DNA of 64,000 nucleotides from G963708235 sp963708235 (GCA_963708235.1 OY970200.1:3038001-3102000), one strand, 5' to 3'; shown: positions 44,482 through 53,407, numbered from the stretch's first letter. The notes: a model not told the origin generated them from the sequence alone. Made by a program: numbers and translations.

Positions 44482-44744
44482 AAGCACCCGCCGGGCTGGT
44501 TGTCCGGCGGGTGCTTGATCGTTCGCTGTGGGGTGCGGGGTGTGCGGCGTGTCTGTCGACGCGTGGTCAGTCTGATATGCGCGGGTTGGTTACCGCATGA
44601 CGCTGTTTCGGTGGGAGCTGCTGAGCTTGCCTGCGGTCGAGCGTGGCCAACGGGGTTGGTTACTCACAGACGGGTCGCTAGTGCGCTCCTCACGCTGCAT
44701 GCGTTCCTCGCACGTCCACGGCGGACGGGTTCTGGGGGGTGGGG
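44482..44744 (-). ncRNA. Candidate bridge RNA of the IS110 element
   Basis: The region lies between the transposase stop and the element end and reads on the transposase strand. In RNA order it has: a segment resembling the left target (44719-44713, 6 of 7); CCCGTCTG (44674-44667), complementary to the right target over 8 nt; CATATCAGAC (44579-44570), identical over 10 nt to the element end plus core; and GCGTC (44562-44558), complementary to the other end. The order target-left, target-right, donor-left, donor-right matches known bridge RNAs. A 13-bp hairpin (44482-44516) closes the 3' side. Exact RNA ends are unknown. Confidence 0.6.
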
Positions 44745-45845
44745 TTAGTCCATGACGGCTAGGGACCAGCACCACCCGGCGAGCTCGCGGGCGATGGCGG
44801 TGTTCGCCACCGTGTGTTTTTTGCGGTTGGCGGTGAGGACGGTCCATCGGTGGTGGAGGCGCCGGTTCCCGGCGTCGCCTCGTGCCACCGCGGTTGGCGG
44901 TGCTGCGGCCCATCTCGCCTGGAGGGCCTTGCCGGCTGCGTAGCGGGGTTTGTGATGCCAGGCAGCTTCTATCAGTAACCGCCTGGCGTGCGTGTTCCCG
45001 GTCTTTGTGATCGATCCCAGCGCCCGGGACTCGCCAGAGGAACGCTCGGACGGGACCAGTCCGAGATACGACGCGATCGTGCGGCCAGTGAACCGGTGCC
45101 AGTCGCCGATCTCGACCGCCAGAGCGAACCCGGTCAACGTCGAGATGCCCCGTAGGCAACACAACCGGTTCGTGACCGCAGCGAATTCTGAGTCGTGGGC
45201 CATAGCGGTGATGGTCTTATCGAGGCGGTTACGGCGGGCAAGGATGTGGCTCACCGCGTCGTAGCCAGCATCGAACGCGGCCAGTGTCCCCGGCCTGGCC
45301 CCGTCGAGATCACTCCTTCGGAGTTGACGCAGCCACCGATCATGCACCCCGGTCCAGGCGTCACCGTCGTAAACGAACCCGTGACGTAACAACAACTTCG
45401 ACAACCGATGCCTTGCCGCCATCAGCTCGACCCGGGCATCGTCGCGGGCCCGGACCAGATCCCGGGCCGCTTCCTCAGCCTCGGTCGGGACCCGCACCGC
45501 GACCAGATCACCTAGACGCACCAGGCGCGCTATCAACAACGCGTCACGCTTGTCAGTCTTGACCCGGTCACCGACCGGACGGATGATCTTCGATGGCGCC
45601 GCCACCGTGCACGCCACCCCCACCGCCTCCAACCCACGCGCTAACCCGAACCCGGTCGGACCCGCCTCGTAACCGACCGCCACCGACTCCCACCGATCAC
45701 GCACCCCCACGACCCAGGCCACGACCTCATCGACACGCCCCGACAGCCGCGCCTCCAACATTTCACCCGTCACCGTGTCAATCGCCGCCGCCCGCACACT
45801 CCACGCGTGCACATCCAAACCAATCGCCGTACGCTCAGTGAACAC
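44745..45845 (-). CDS. IS110-family transposase (DEDD recombinase)
   Basis: This 366-residue enzyme is a RuvC-like DEDD recombinase. It carries Asp in IGLDVHAWSV, Glu in VGYEAGPTG, and the Asp pair in VKTDKRDALLIARL. The C-terminal Transposase_20 domain has CLRGISTLTGFALAVEIGDW and the serine-containing SRALGSITKTGNTHARRLL. GTG 45845 is the likely start: GGAGG lies 5 nt upstream and the product begins at the family N-terminus. The longer open frame to 46067 includes flanking repeat DNA and is not used. It appears intact. Confidence 0.92.
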   Translation of the reverse strand: MFTERTAIGLDVHAWSVRAAAIDTVTGEMLEARLSGRVDEVVAWVVGVRDRWESVAVGYEAGPTGFGLARGLEAVGVACTVAAPSKIIRPVGDRVKTDKRDALLIARLVRLGDLVAVRVPTEAEEAARDLVRARDDARVELMAARHRLSKLLLRHGFVYDGDAWTGVHDRWLRQLRRSDLDGARPGTLAAFDAGYDAVSHILARRNRLDKTITAMAHDSEFAAVTNRLCCLRGISTLTGFALAVEIGDWHRFTGRTIASYLGLVPSERSSGESRALGSITKTGNTHARRLLIEAAWHHKPRYAAGKALQARWAAAPPTAVARGDAGNRRLHHRWTVLTANRKKHTVANTAIARELAGWCWSLAVMD

Positions 45846-45961
45846 CAGGGCCTCCAATGCATGTCGGCACCCCCAGGCCCATCCCGGGGATGATCCACGA
45901 ATTTGCATCGCGAGGCCCTGGACCACAAGACCCCAAAACCCCGCCACCCCCATAGCGTCTG

Positions 45962-46015
45962 CGTCCGCAAGCGTCCGCAGCCTCCCCTCCTCCCCGAGGA
46001 GGGGAGGGCCAGAGG
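45962..46015. repeat. Right part of dispersed repeat split by the IS110 element
   Basis: CGTCCGCAAGCGTCCGCAGCC followed by CCTCCCC-type hairpin and GGGGAGGGCCAGA continues the copy broken at 44449 and aligns with 53593-53645. From 46016 to 46255 there is no gene; two TTGAC words occur but no clear promoter. Confidence 0.75.
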
Positions 46016-46255
46016 GGAGATCCTCTCTGTCGAGGGTGCTCTTCTCTTGACTTTCGTTCCTTGACATTCACAGGAGCGGGCGGGGAGGGCCAGAAGTGAG
46101 GACGCCAGATGGTGGGTCGGCGAACGAGCCCGAAACGTCGCCAGGATGTCGGGGAAGCTCCGAGGCTTCGGACAGAAAGAACCGCTCGGGAGGCGGTAGG
46201 ACTGGTCGGGGAATATGATGCCCGGTCACGTCTTGCCGTCCCGGCTCGAGGCTCC

Positions 46256-47665
46256 ATGTCGTTCAACAGCGTCCAGTACGTCGCGCTCCTGGCGGTCGTG
46301 GTTGGTTTGTTCTGGTGGTGGAGGGCATATCGCCTACCACGCATCACGCTGCTGCTCGCCGCAAGCTATCTGTTCTACGGGGCGTGGGACTGGCGGTTCA
46401 CCGGGCTGTTGATGCTCTCGACGGTGGTCGACTACACCGTGGGACGACGTCTCGAGGTCACCGACGACGCACGCCGTCGGAAGCGACTGCTGATCATCAG
46501 CATGGCGGTCAACCTCGGCATTCTCGGGTTCTTCAAGTATTTCGGGTTCTTCGTCGACTCGTTCGCCAACCTGATGGACAACCTCGGGTTGGGGGTGACC
46601 CCTCCCGTGCTCCAGATCGTGCTGCCGGTCGGGATCAGCTTCTACACCTTCCAGACCATGGCGTACACCATCGACGTCTACCACCGTCGCATCAGCGCCA
46701 CCCACGACTTCCTCGCTTTCGCCACGTATGTCGCCTTCTTCCCCCAACTCGTCGCCGGTCCGATCGAGCGAGCCGAGCGACTCCTCCCCCAGCTCGAGAA
46801 CCCGGCCGACCGGCTCACCGCCGACGACATCCGCACCGGGCTGGCGCTGATCCTGCTCGGGCTGTTCAAGAAGGTGGCCATCGCCGATGCGTTGGCGCCG
46901 TATGTCGAGCAGGCGTTCTCGTCACCCGACGAGCTGGGCTGGATCGCCGTGCTGGGTGGGGTGTACGCCTTCGCCTTCCAGATCTACGCCGACTTCTCCG
47001 GCTACTCGGACATCGCCCGTGGTTCGGCGCGCTTGCTCGGTGTCCGCCTCGTCCGCAACTTCGAGCAGCCCTACCTGTCACGCAACATCACCGAGTTCTG
47101 GCGGACCTGGCACATCAGCCTGTCGGAATGGCTCCGCGACTACCTCTATATCCCGCTGGGCGGCAACCGCCGCGGGCCGCGACGGACCACCATCAACCTG
47201 TTCGCCACCATGTTGCTCGGCGGGCTGTGGCACGGGGCGGCCTGGACCTTTGTGTTCTGGGGCGCGCTCCACGGAACCTATCTGGCGGTGCACCGCACCT
47301 GGCGGGGCTCGGTGGCCACCGATCGACTCCCCCGGATCGGCGAGGTGTGGAAGGTGGTGGCCACGTTCAACCTGGTGTGTCTGGCCTGGGTCTTCTTCCG
47401 CGCCGACGGTTTCGGCAATGCGCTGGACGTCCTGGCCCGGATCGCATCGCTCGCCGACGGCGCCTTCGTCACCGACGGGCTCGTGCTGCTGATCATCGGT
47501 GCGGTGGCGATGACCCTCATCGACATCGAACAGCGCCGCACCGGCCACCATGTCCCTCATCTGGAACGACCCGCCGTCCGCGGATCGTTGGTCGGCGTCG
47601 CCGTGGTCGCCATCCTGCTCTTCGCCGGGCAGCCAGCCGTCCCCTTCCTCTACTTCCAGTTCTGA
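46256..47665 (+). CDS. MBOAT-family O-acyltransferase (AlgI-like)
   Basis: The protein has 469 residues and about eleven membrane helices. The AlgI/DltB-type core reads FFPQLVAGPIERAERLLPQL, FSGYSDIARGSARLLG, FWRTWHISLSEWLRDYLYIP and LGGLWHGAAWTFVFWGALHG with the catalytic His. Such enzymes move acyl groups across the membrane onto surface glycans or similar acceptors. The gene overlaps the SGNH gene by 1 nt (TGATG), so both should act together. ATG 46256 gives the normal N-terminus. Confidence 0.92.
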   Translation: MSFNSVQYVALLAVVVGLFWWWRAYRLPRITLLLAASYLFYGAWDWRFTGLLMLSTVVDYTVGRRLEVTDDARRRKRLLIISMAVNLGILGFFKYFGFFVDSFANLMDNLGLGVTPPVLQIVLPVGISFYTFQTMAYTIDVYHRRISATHDFLAFATYVAFFPQLVAGPIERAERLLPQLENPADRLTADDIRTGLALILLGLFKKVAIADALAPYVEQAFSSPDELGWIAVLGGVYAFAFQIYADFSGYSDIARGSARLLGVRLVRNFEQPYLSRNITEFWRTWHISLSEWLRDYLYIPLGGNRRGPRRTTINLFATMLLGGLWHGAAWTFVFWGALHGTYLAVHRTWRGSVATDRLPRIGEVWKVVATFNLVCLAWVFFRADGFGNALDVLARIASLADGAFVTDGLVLLIIGAVAMTLIDIEQRRTGHHVPHLERPAVRGSLVGVAVVAILLFAGQPAVPFLYFQF

Positions 47666-48690
47666 TGAGCTTCCGCCGCACCGCCGTGACCGTGGTCGTC
47701 ATCCTCCTCCTCGCCGAGGGGATGGCACGATTGATCGCGCCCCACATCCCCGATCCGCCCACGTGGAGCAACCCCTTCGCCCAGGCGAAACACCAGCAAC
47801 TTCTCGATGTGGAGGCCAGGGGCGGGGCCGAGATCCTGCTGGTCGGTTCCTCGATCGTCAACGCCAGCATCGACGCCTCCGTCCTGGAGCAGCGGCTCGG
47901 TGTGCAGGCCTACAACGCCGGGCTGCCGTCCACCACGGTGGCGATCTGGAACCAGTACCTGCGGGATGTGGCGCTGGATCTCGCCTGCCCGCAACTGGTC
48001 ATCGCCGGGATCAGCCCCCGCGACAGCAACCGCAACGAGCCGGGGCAGGACCGCACCCTTCGTCGGTACGCCGATGCCCGGGGCCGGCGCGCCGCCATCG
48101 GTCAGCTCAGCCTGCTCGGCCGGATCCAGGACGCCGGAGAGTCGGTCTCGGAGTTCCTCCGGATCCGTGCCTCGCTCCGGCAGCCCCGGGCGCTCTACGA
48201 CTGGGTGCGCGGGGGGGACGCCGCCGGGTGGGAGGAGATCGACCTCGACGATTGGGGCCGTTACCTGGGTTTCGCCGACGACTTCTACGAGGAGGCGGAC
48301 ATGACCCGCCAGATCGAGCGGCTGAGCACCGGCGACTTTGTCGACTTCAACGCCGGTGGAAGCCAGTTCGAGTCGCTGGAGCGCGCCGCACAGGCGGCCC
48401 GACGCAACGGCGCCACCTTCGCCATCGTCGACATGCCGGCCATGGACTCCGGTCTGGCCGGTGCGCTCGATGACGGTGTCGCCGACCTCGACCGGTATCG
48501 GGCCACGCTGGAGACGTTCGCCGCCGAACGCGACATCCCGCTGCTGCGATTGCCGCACATGGTCGACCAGCCGGAGTACTTCGCCGATCTCTACCACATG
48601 AACGAGGCGGGAACCCAGGAGATCAGCACCCACATCGCCGACTGGGTCGAGTCGGGTGAGGTGCCCTTCGGACCGGGATGTACCGGCTGA
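47665..48690 (+). CDS. SGNH-hydrolase-like partner of MBOAT (AlgJ/X-like)
   Basis: The protein has 341 residues. An N-terminal membrane helix (TAVTVVVILLLAEGMARLIA) is followed by an outer domain with SGNH motifs: GSSIVNASID (block I Ser), YNAGLPSTTVAIW, IAGISPRDSNRNE and a late ADLYHMNEAGTQEIS with Asp and His (block V). It probably takes the acyl group delivered by the MBOAT protein and transfers it to an extracellular polymer. The stop-start overlap with the MBOAT gene supports a two-protein system. Confidence 0.85.
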   Translation: MSFRRTAVTVVVILLLAEGMARLIAPHIPDPPTWSNPFAQAKHQQLLDVEARGGAEILLVGSSIVNASIDASVLEQRLGVQAYNAGLPSTTVAIWNQYLRDVALDLACPQLVIAGISPRDSNRNEPGQDRTLRRYADARGRRAAIGQLSLLGRIQDAGESVSEFLRIRASLRQPRALYDWVRGGDAAGWEEIDLDDWGRYLGFADDFYEEADMTRQIERLSTGDFVDFNAGGSQFESLERAAQAARRNGATFAIVDMPAMDSGLAGALDDGVADLDRYRATLETFAAERDIPLLRLPHMVDQPEYFADLYHMNEAGTQEISTHIADWVESGEVPFGPGCTG

Positions 48691-48757
48691 ACTCGCCCGG
48701 GACGGACCGACCGACCCACATCGCAGTACGCCGTTGGACCGATCTATCTTCGGGACC

Positions 48758-49561
48758 ATGAGCGACAACTACGGATTCTTCGGACCGGGGTCGATGATGT
48801 GGGAGGTGAACCGCGAGGTCACCACACTCTTTGGTGGCGCCCGCGCCCTGTTGATGCATGCCGCCCATCCCCTGGTCGCCGCCGGGGCACGCCAGACCGG
48901 CGGATACCGCCGCGATCCGTGGGCCAGGCTGATCCGCACCCTGCAACTGCAGAACCTGGTCACCTTCGGCGCCCGCAGTGCCGCCCAGGAATCGGCGGAC
49001 CGGATCAACAAGCTCCACAAGGTCATCCATGGTGTCGACCCGGTGACCGGCGAGTGGTACGACGCCCTCGACCTGGAGCAGCTTCTCTGGGTTCACGCCG
49101 CGCTCGAGGTCTCGACGCTCGACTTCTTCCGGCTGACCGTGCGGGATCTCGACGCCGACGAGTTGGAGCGGTATCACGAGGAGTACAAGCTCAGCGCCGA
49201 GTTGCTGCTGCTGCCCCGCGACTTCGTCCCGGCAACGTACGTCGATCTCGAGCGGTACGTCGACGACGTCATCGGCAGCGGTCGCCTGGTCCGGACCGAT
49301 GTCTCCGATGAGGTGTCCGATCTCATCGTCAAGGGTGCGGTGCCGACGAGGATCAAGCCGCTGTGGGCGTTTGTCTCCTTTGCGGCGGTCGGCACCCTCG
49401 ACCCGCGCCTCAAGGAGCTCTACGGGTTCGAATGGTCCCGGCGACGTAACCTCTGGCTCAACGGGAACCTGGCAGCGATCAAGCGATCACTGCCCCTGGT
49501 CCCGACCAGGCTACGCACCACGGTCCCGGCGCGCTGGGCGGACGCCCGACTCGCCGGGTAG
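48758..49561 (+). CDS. Oxygenase MpaB family (DUF2236) protein
   Basis: The 267-residue protein shows the family pattern GFFGPGSMMWEVNREVTTLF, RALLMHAAHPLVAAGARQTG, RLIRTLQLQNLVTFG and a late RTTVPARWADARLAG. Members are heme-binding oxygenases related to MpaB and latex-clearing proteins, where a His and an Arg/Lys handle the heme; the His in LLMHAAHP is a candidate ligand. The substrate is unknown. ATG 48758 is the natural start. Confidence 0.9.
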   Translation: MSDNYGFFGPGSMMWEVNREVTTLFGGARALLMHAAHPLVAAGARQTGGYRRDPWARLIRTLQLQNLVTFGARSAAQESADRINKLHKVIHGVDPVTGEWYDALDLEQLLWVHAALEVSTLDFFRLTVRDLDADELERYHEEYKLSAELLLLPRDFVPATYVDLERYVDDVIGSGRLVRTDVSDEVSDLIVKGAVPTRIKPLWAFVSFAAVGTLDPRLKELYGFEWSRRRNLWLNGNLAAIKRSLPLVPTRLRTTVPARWADARLAG

Positions 49562-49642
49562 GCAGGGATCGGGGCACCCCGACCCTCCGTCGCCGCAGGC
49601 CGGCCTCCGCAACACGTTGGAAACCTCGCATTCCCACGGTCG

Positions 49643-49669
49643 TAACCGCCGGGCAACGGCAGCGTAACG
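49643..49669 (+). promoter_or_regulatory. GlnR-type nitrogen-control box upstream of amt
   Basis: GTAAC, 6 nt, GCAAC, 6 nt, GTAAC matches the actinobacterial GlnR consensus (gTnAC-n6-GaAAC repeats) in sequence and spacing. It lies 49-75 nt before the amt start; a GGATACT element near 49676 may be the -10 box. Confidence 0.72.
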
Positions 49670-49717
49670 AGCCCCGGATACTTTCCGCCCTCACGTTCAC
49701 GAGCCGTGAGGAGCATC

Positions 49718-51043
49718 ATGAAGAAACGATTCGCATTGATCGGAGGCATGGCGGCAGTGTTATCGGCCGGGCCGCTGGTCGGCGTCGCCTCGGCACAGAC
49801 CGTCGAAGAGGTGGCGATCGCCGCCAACGAGATGTGGTTGGTGGTCGCCGCCATCCTCGTCATGTTCATGCAGGCGGGTTTCGCCCTGGTCGAAGCAGGA
49901 TTCACCCGGGCCAAGAACGCCGGCAACATCATCATGAAGAACCTGATGGACTTCGCGGTCGGGGGCATCATGTACTGGGCGGTCGGTTTCGCCCTCGCCT
50001 ACGGGGGATCCAGCGTCGGTGGGTTCTTCGCCTTCGGTGACGTCTGGTTCTTCAGCGACACCACCCGGTCATCCGAGTGGTTCTTCCAGGTGGTGTTCGC
50101 CGCCACGGCCGCCACCATCGTGTCCGGCGCCGTCGCCGGTCGCGTCAAGTTCGTCTCGTACCTGATCTACACCCCGTTCATCACCGCCATCATCTATCCG
50201 GTGGTCACCCACTGGGTGTGGGACTCACGGGGGTGGCTTGCCGAGCTCGGCTACTCCGACTTCGCCGGTTCCGGCGTGGTTCACCTGCTCGGTGGGGTCG
50301 CCGCCCTCGCCGGGGTGCTGATCATCGGTCCCCGGATCGGAAAGTACAACGAGGACGGGACCCCGCGCACCATCCCCGGCCATTCGATCACGCTCGGTGG
50401 TCTCGGGGTGTTCATCCTGTGGTTCGGGTGGTACGGCTTCAATGCCGGTTCGACACTGGCCTCGGTCGGTCAGGACATCGCCACACCGGCGGTCACCACC
50501 ACCCTGGCCGCCTGTGCCGGAGCGGTCGGCGCCATGACCATCTCATGGATCCTCGACGGCAAACCCAGCGTCGGTTTCGCCTTGAACGGGGTGCTCGCCG
50601 GGCTGGTGGGCATCACCGCAGGGACCGCCTCCATCTCCTTCGGGGGATCGGTGCTCGTCGGCCTGATCGCCGGGGTGCTGATGGTGCTGTCGGTGATCGG
50701 TCTCGAGCGGGCCGGAATCGACGACCCGGTCGGCGCCATCTCGGTCCACGGCACCTGTGGTCTGTGGGGGGTGCTGGCGGTTGGTCTGTTCGCCGCCGGT
50801 GACGGGGTGAACCTGCTCAACCAGGCCATCGGCGCCGGGGCGATCATCGCCTGGACACTGGGAACCAGCCTGCTGGTGTTCAAGCTCGTCGACCTCACCG
50901 TCGGTCTCCGGGTGACACCGGAAGAGGAGATCAACGGACTCGACCGCTCCGAGCACGGCAGCGCCGCCTACCCGGAGTTTGTTTTCCAGGAGCAGCTTGC
51001 TGATCCTAAGTTGCTCGACCCGGTGGGCTCCAACGGCGCGTGA
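49718..51043 (+). CDS. amt: Ammonium transporter
   Basis: The precursor has 441 residues. A signal peptide (residues 1-26, ending VASAQ) is followed by eleven membrane helices. The Amt signature DFAGSGVVHLLGGVAALAGV with the pore His is present, as are AGFALVEAGFTRAKNAGNII, GWYGFNAGSTL and the second pore His in ISVHGTCGLWGVLAVGLFA. It imports ammonium under nitrogen limitation. ATG 49718 follows GTGAGGAGC. A GlnR box upstream suggests induction by nitrogen starvation. No glnK/glnD genes follow. Confidence 0.95.
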   Translation: MKKRFALIGGMAAVLSAGPLVGVASAQTVEEVAIAANEMWLVVAAILVMFMQAGFALVEAGFTRAKNAGNIIMKNLMDFAVGGIMYWAVGFALAYGGSSVGGFFAFGDVWFFSDTTRSSEWFFQVVFAATAATIVSGAVAGRVKFVSYLIYTPFITAIIYPVVTHWVWDSRGWLAELGYSDFAGSGVVHLLGGVAALAGVLIIGPRIGKYNEDGTPRTIPGHSITLGGLGVFILWFGWYGFNAGSTLASVGQDIATPAVTTTLAACAGAVGAMTISWILDGKPSVGFALNGVLAGLVGITAGTASISFGGSVLVGLIAGVLMVLSVIGLERAGIDDPVGAISVHGTCGLWGVLAVGLFAAGDGVNLLNQAIGAGAIIAWTLGTSLLVFKLVDLTVGLRVTPEEEINGLDRSEHGSAAYPEFVFQEQLADPKLLDPVGSNGA

Positions 51044-51070
51044 CCCCATGACGAACCATCGGGACGAGAG

Positions 51071-51102
51071 GAATGGGGGTCGCCTTCGGGCGGCCCCCAT
51101 TC
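51071..51102 (+). terminator. Terminator of amt
   Basis: GAATGGGGGTCGCC and GGCGGCCCCCATTC form a 14-bp stem with one wobble pair and a stable TTCG loop. Confidence 0.82.
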
Positions 51103-51213
51103 ACGTCCGAACCGGCTGAGTTGGTCCAACCAGGATTCTGCCGGCCACCCCACCGGGTGCGCACCGCCGTTGCGGGTGGTCGTGCGGAAGGAGCGCGTTC
51201 AGTCTGGCTGCGT

Positions 51214-52089
51214 TCAGTCGGACTGGGCGAAGCGGAGCGACCGGGCGGCCAGGGTGTCGAAACCGAGTTCCTCGCACAGCGAAAGGAAGGCGCTGCGCGG
51301 CACACCCTTCCATTCCAGGTCCTCGAGCGTCTCGGCGAGCGGGACATCCCGACGAAGTTGCGCCAGGAAGCGGTAGAGCAGGGCATCGCCGATATGGGTC
51401 CGGAACGTGGCCGCCAGCTTCTCGGCGCCACGCACCTTCACATCCCAGCGTTCGACCTCGAGGGGGATGTTCTCCAGTGACCCGTACCTCCCCAGTACCG
51501 CACCGGCCGACTTGGCGCCCCACCCGGGGAGCCCGGGGAACCCGTCGGCGGCGTCACCGACCAGCGCCAGGTAGTCCGGGATCGACTCGGGGACCACACC
51601 GAACTTCTCGATCACTTCGGCCACGTCGATGAAGGCGCCCTTGCGCCGGTCATATCCGACGACATTGGGATGACCGTAGAGCTGGGCCATGTCCTTGTCG
51701 GGGCTGAGCACCACCACCTGGTCGACATCGTCCGCCCAGCGGACGGCGGCGGTGGCCAGCGCATCGTCGGTCTCGTACTCGTACATCGACCAGACCGTGA
51801 CCCCCAGCGCCCGCAGCGCCTGCTCGGCGAGCGGGAACTGCGAGAGCAGGTCGGCCTCGATGCCCTCCCCCGACTTGTACGGTGGGTAGACGTCGTTGCG
51901 GTAGGAGACGATCACCGAGTCGAACGCCACCGCCACATGACTGACCCCCGGTTCGGCGAGCAGCGCCAGCGTCGAGGCCATGATGCCGTAGGTGGCCCCC
52001 ACCTCGCGGCCATCGGGCGAGAGACGCTTCGGGACCCCGAAATAGGAGCGGAACAGCTCGTAGGTGCCGTCGATGAGGTGCAGCTTCAC
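51214..52089 (-). CDS. 5'-3' exonuclease (FEN-like)
   Basis: This 291-residue flap-type nuclease is like the N-terminal domain of DNA polymerase I. It has LIDGTYELFRSYFG, VAFDSVIVSYRNDVYPPYKS, YEYETDDALATAA, VVLSPDKDMAQLYG and the helix-hairpin-helix VGDAADGFPGLPGWGAKSAG with the metal-binding Asp cluster. GTG 52089 gives KLHLIDGT at the start; GTG 52098 is also possible. No polymerase domain is attached, so it may act in primer removal or repair. Confidence 0.9.
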   Translation of the reverse strand: MKLHLIDGTYELFRSYFGVPKRLSPDGREVGATYGIMASTLALLAEPGVSHVAVAFDSVIVSYRNDVYPPYKSGEGIEADLLSQFPLAEQALRALGVTVWSMYEYETDDALATAAVRWADDVDQVVVLSPDKDMAQLYGHPNVVGYDRRKGAFIDVAEVIEKFGVVPESIPDYLALVGDAADGFPGLPGWGAKSAGAVLGRYGSLENIPLEVERWDVKVRGAEKLAATFRTHIGDALLYRFLAQLRRDVPLAETLEDLEWKGVPRSAFLSLCEELGFDTLAARSLRFAQSD

Positions 52090-52205
52090 GCCGGGCACCC
52101 TACCGGACCCTGCCCCCTGCGTGCGCCGTCGCCCCGGTGATCGATCGGGCAGAATGGGTTGGGACCGCAGCCGACGTCGCCGATCGAACCCTTGGAGGAG
52201 CGATC

Positions 52206-52772
52206 ATGTCCTTCCGTCTTGTGATCCCCGCCGTCGTCGTACTGATCATCGGTGCCGGCTGCGGCGACACCGAATCCGGCGATGTTCCGCTGACGACGAG
52301 CACGACCCCCGCCGCCACCACCCCACCGACGGCCCCGCCCACCGCCCTCGAGACCGATGCCGGTGTCACCGAGATCCCCGACGGTGACCACCTCGTGCTG
52401 ATCCATGGCGCATCCGAAGACGGAACCACCCTCTCGGTCGACCTGGCGGTGTGGTTCACCGGTGAAGCCGCCAACGACGCCGCCACCGAAGATGGCGTGA
52501 CGGATGTACCGGTCCCCAACGATTACTACATCCGTAATGCCGACCCGACGGTGATCGATGTCGGCGTCTCGCCCGATGTCACGGTGACCTCGGTGTGGTT
52601 CAACCACGACACCGACCCCGTCCTCGACGGGGCGCCCATCACCTACGACGAATTCCTCGCCGCCATCGGCGGAGACATCCCGGGTTCGGCGCAAACCCTG
52701 GTCTCCAGCCCTTGGTGGGCCGTCGTCGCCAACGGGGAGATCACCTCGCTCGCCGAGCAGTACATCCCCTGA
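52206..52772 (+). CDS. Hypothetical lipoprotein
   Basis: The precursor has 188 residues. The signal peptide with lipobox IIGAGC (Cys near residue 19) is followed by a Thr/Pro-rich linker and a beta-rich domain with DHLVLIHGASEDGTTLSVDL and PNDYYIRNADPTVIDVGVSP, then a helical end. This resembles short Actinobacteria lipoproteins of unknown role. ATG 52206 follows TTGGAGGAGCG. It is divergent from the exonuclease gene. Confidence 0.72.
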   Translation: MSFRLVIPAVVVLIIGAGCGDTESGDVPLTTSTTPAATTPPTAPPTALETDAGVTEIPDGDHLVLIHGASEDGTTLSVDLAVWFTGEAANDAATEDGVTDVPVPNDYYIRNADPTVIDVGVSPDVTVTSVWFNHDTDPVLDGAPITYDEFLAAIGGDIPGSAQTLVSSPWWAVVANGEITSLAEQYIP

Positions 52773-52867
52773 GCCCCGGTCCGGCACCCGGCAGCCGGTA
52801 CCGGGCGGGACCATCGTCCTGCCGAGATGGCGAGGACCTGGCGTTGTCCGGACGCTACGGTGGTGGG

Positions 52868-53407
52868 GTGACCCGGCGCAGGATCCCGATCATCAGCGGC
52901 GACGCCACCCTGGACAGCCCATGGTTCTCGAACCACTGGGAGCTCCGGCAGGGGGGTCAGGTGATCGCCGACATTCGCCGTATCGCCCGCACCTATGTGT
53001 CGACCGCCGACCTCGGCAACCAGGGGCATCTCGTGCTCGAACCCACCGGGCGGGGCACCGTCCACGCCATCGACGAGTTCGGCACCGAGGTGGGGAGGAT
53101 CACACGTCGTTCCTGGATGGGTCGCCACTGGGAGATCGCCGGCAATGAATTCAGCTACGACCTCTACAGCGACCACCGGCCCCGCCGGTGGCACTTCTCC
53201 ATCGCCAACGCCCCGATGGCCGAGGTCTCCGGGTCGATGTTCTCCTACAACCACGTGGCGGTCCACAGTGCCCTGGCGATCCCGGTGCCGGCGGTCCTCC
53301 TCGCCTGGCATGTGATCGCCCGTCCCTGGGAGGCCGCCAACGAGCCCCGCCACCTCCTCCCCGGCGTCACCGACCTCGACGACGCACCGACCCCCGGGAT
53401 GGTTTGA
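52868..53407 (+). CDS. Hypothetical protein, possibly LURP-one/scramblase-like
   Basis: The protein has 179 residues. The core is a series of beta strands (HWELRQGGQVIADIRRIA, GHLVLEPTGRGTVHAIDEFG, RHWEIAGNEFSYDLYSDH) ending in a hydrophobic helix (ALAIPVPAVLLAWHVIA), the arrangement of the tubby-like LURP-one/phospholipid-scramblase fold. The match is by pattern only, so the assignment is tentative. GTG 52868 begins a good product. Confidence 0.6.
   Translation: MTRRRIPIISGDATLDSPWFSNHWELRQGGQVIADIRRIARTYVSTADLGNQGHLVLEPTGRGTVHAIDEFGTEVGRITRRSWMGRHWEIAGNEFSYDLYSDHRPRRWHFSIANAPMAEVSGSMFSYNHVAVHSALAIPVPAVLLAWHVIARPWEAANEPRHLLPGVTDLDDAPTPGMV

Larger units (their letters stand above)
44450..45961 (-). 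mobile_element. IS110-family insertion sequence (IS1111-like layout), 1512 bp
   Basis: The ends are set by comparison with the uninterrupted repeat at 53.5 kb: CGTCTG at 44444-44449 and again at 45956-45961 flank the element, while the empty site has it once. Length 1512 bp is normal for IS110 elements. Subterminal inverted GGGGTTTTG/CAAAACCCC (44458-44466 and 45934-45942) and a long non-coding end downstream of the transposase (about 295 nt) against a short one upstream (about 110 nt) point to the IS1111 type of layout. No other copy is in the window. Confidence 0.85.

Noticed and set aside
45846..46067. Longer N-terminus for the IS110 transposase
   Set aside because: The extra 74 codons fall in flanking repeat DNA outside the element border at 45961; GTG 45845 has a good ribosome site and matches the family start.
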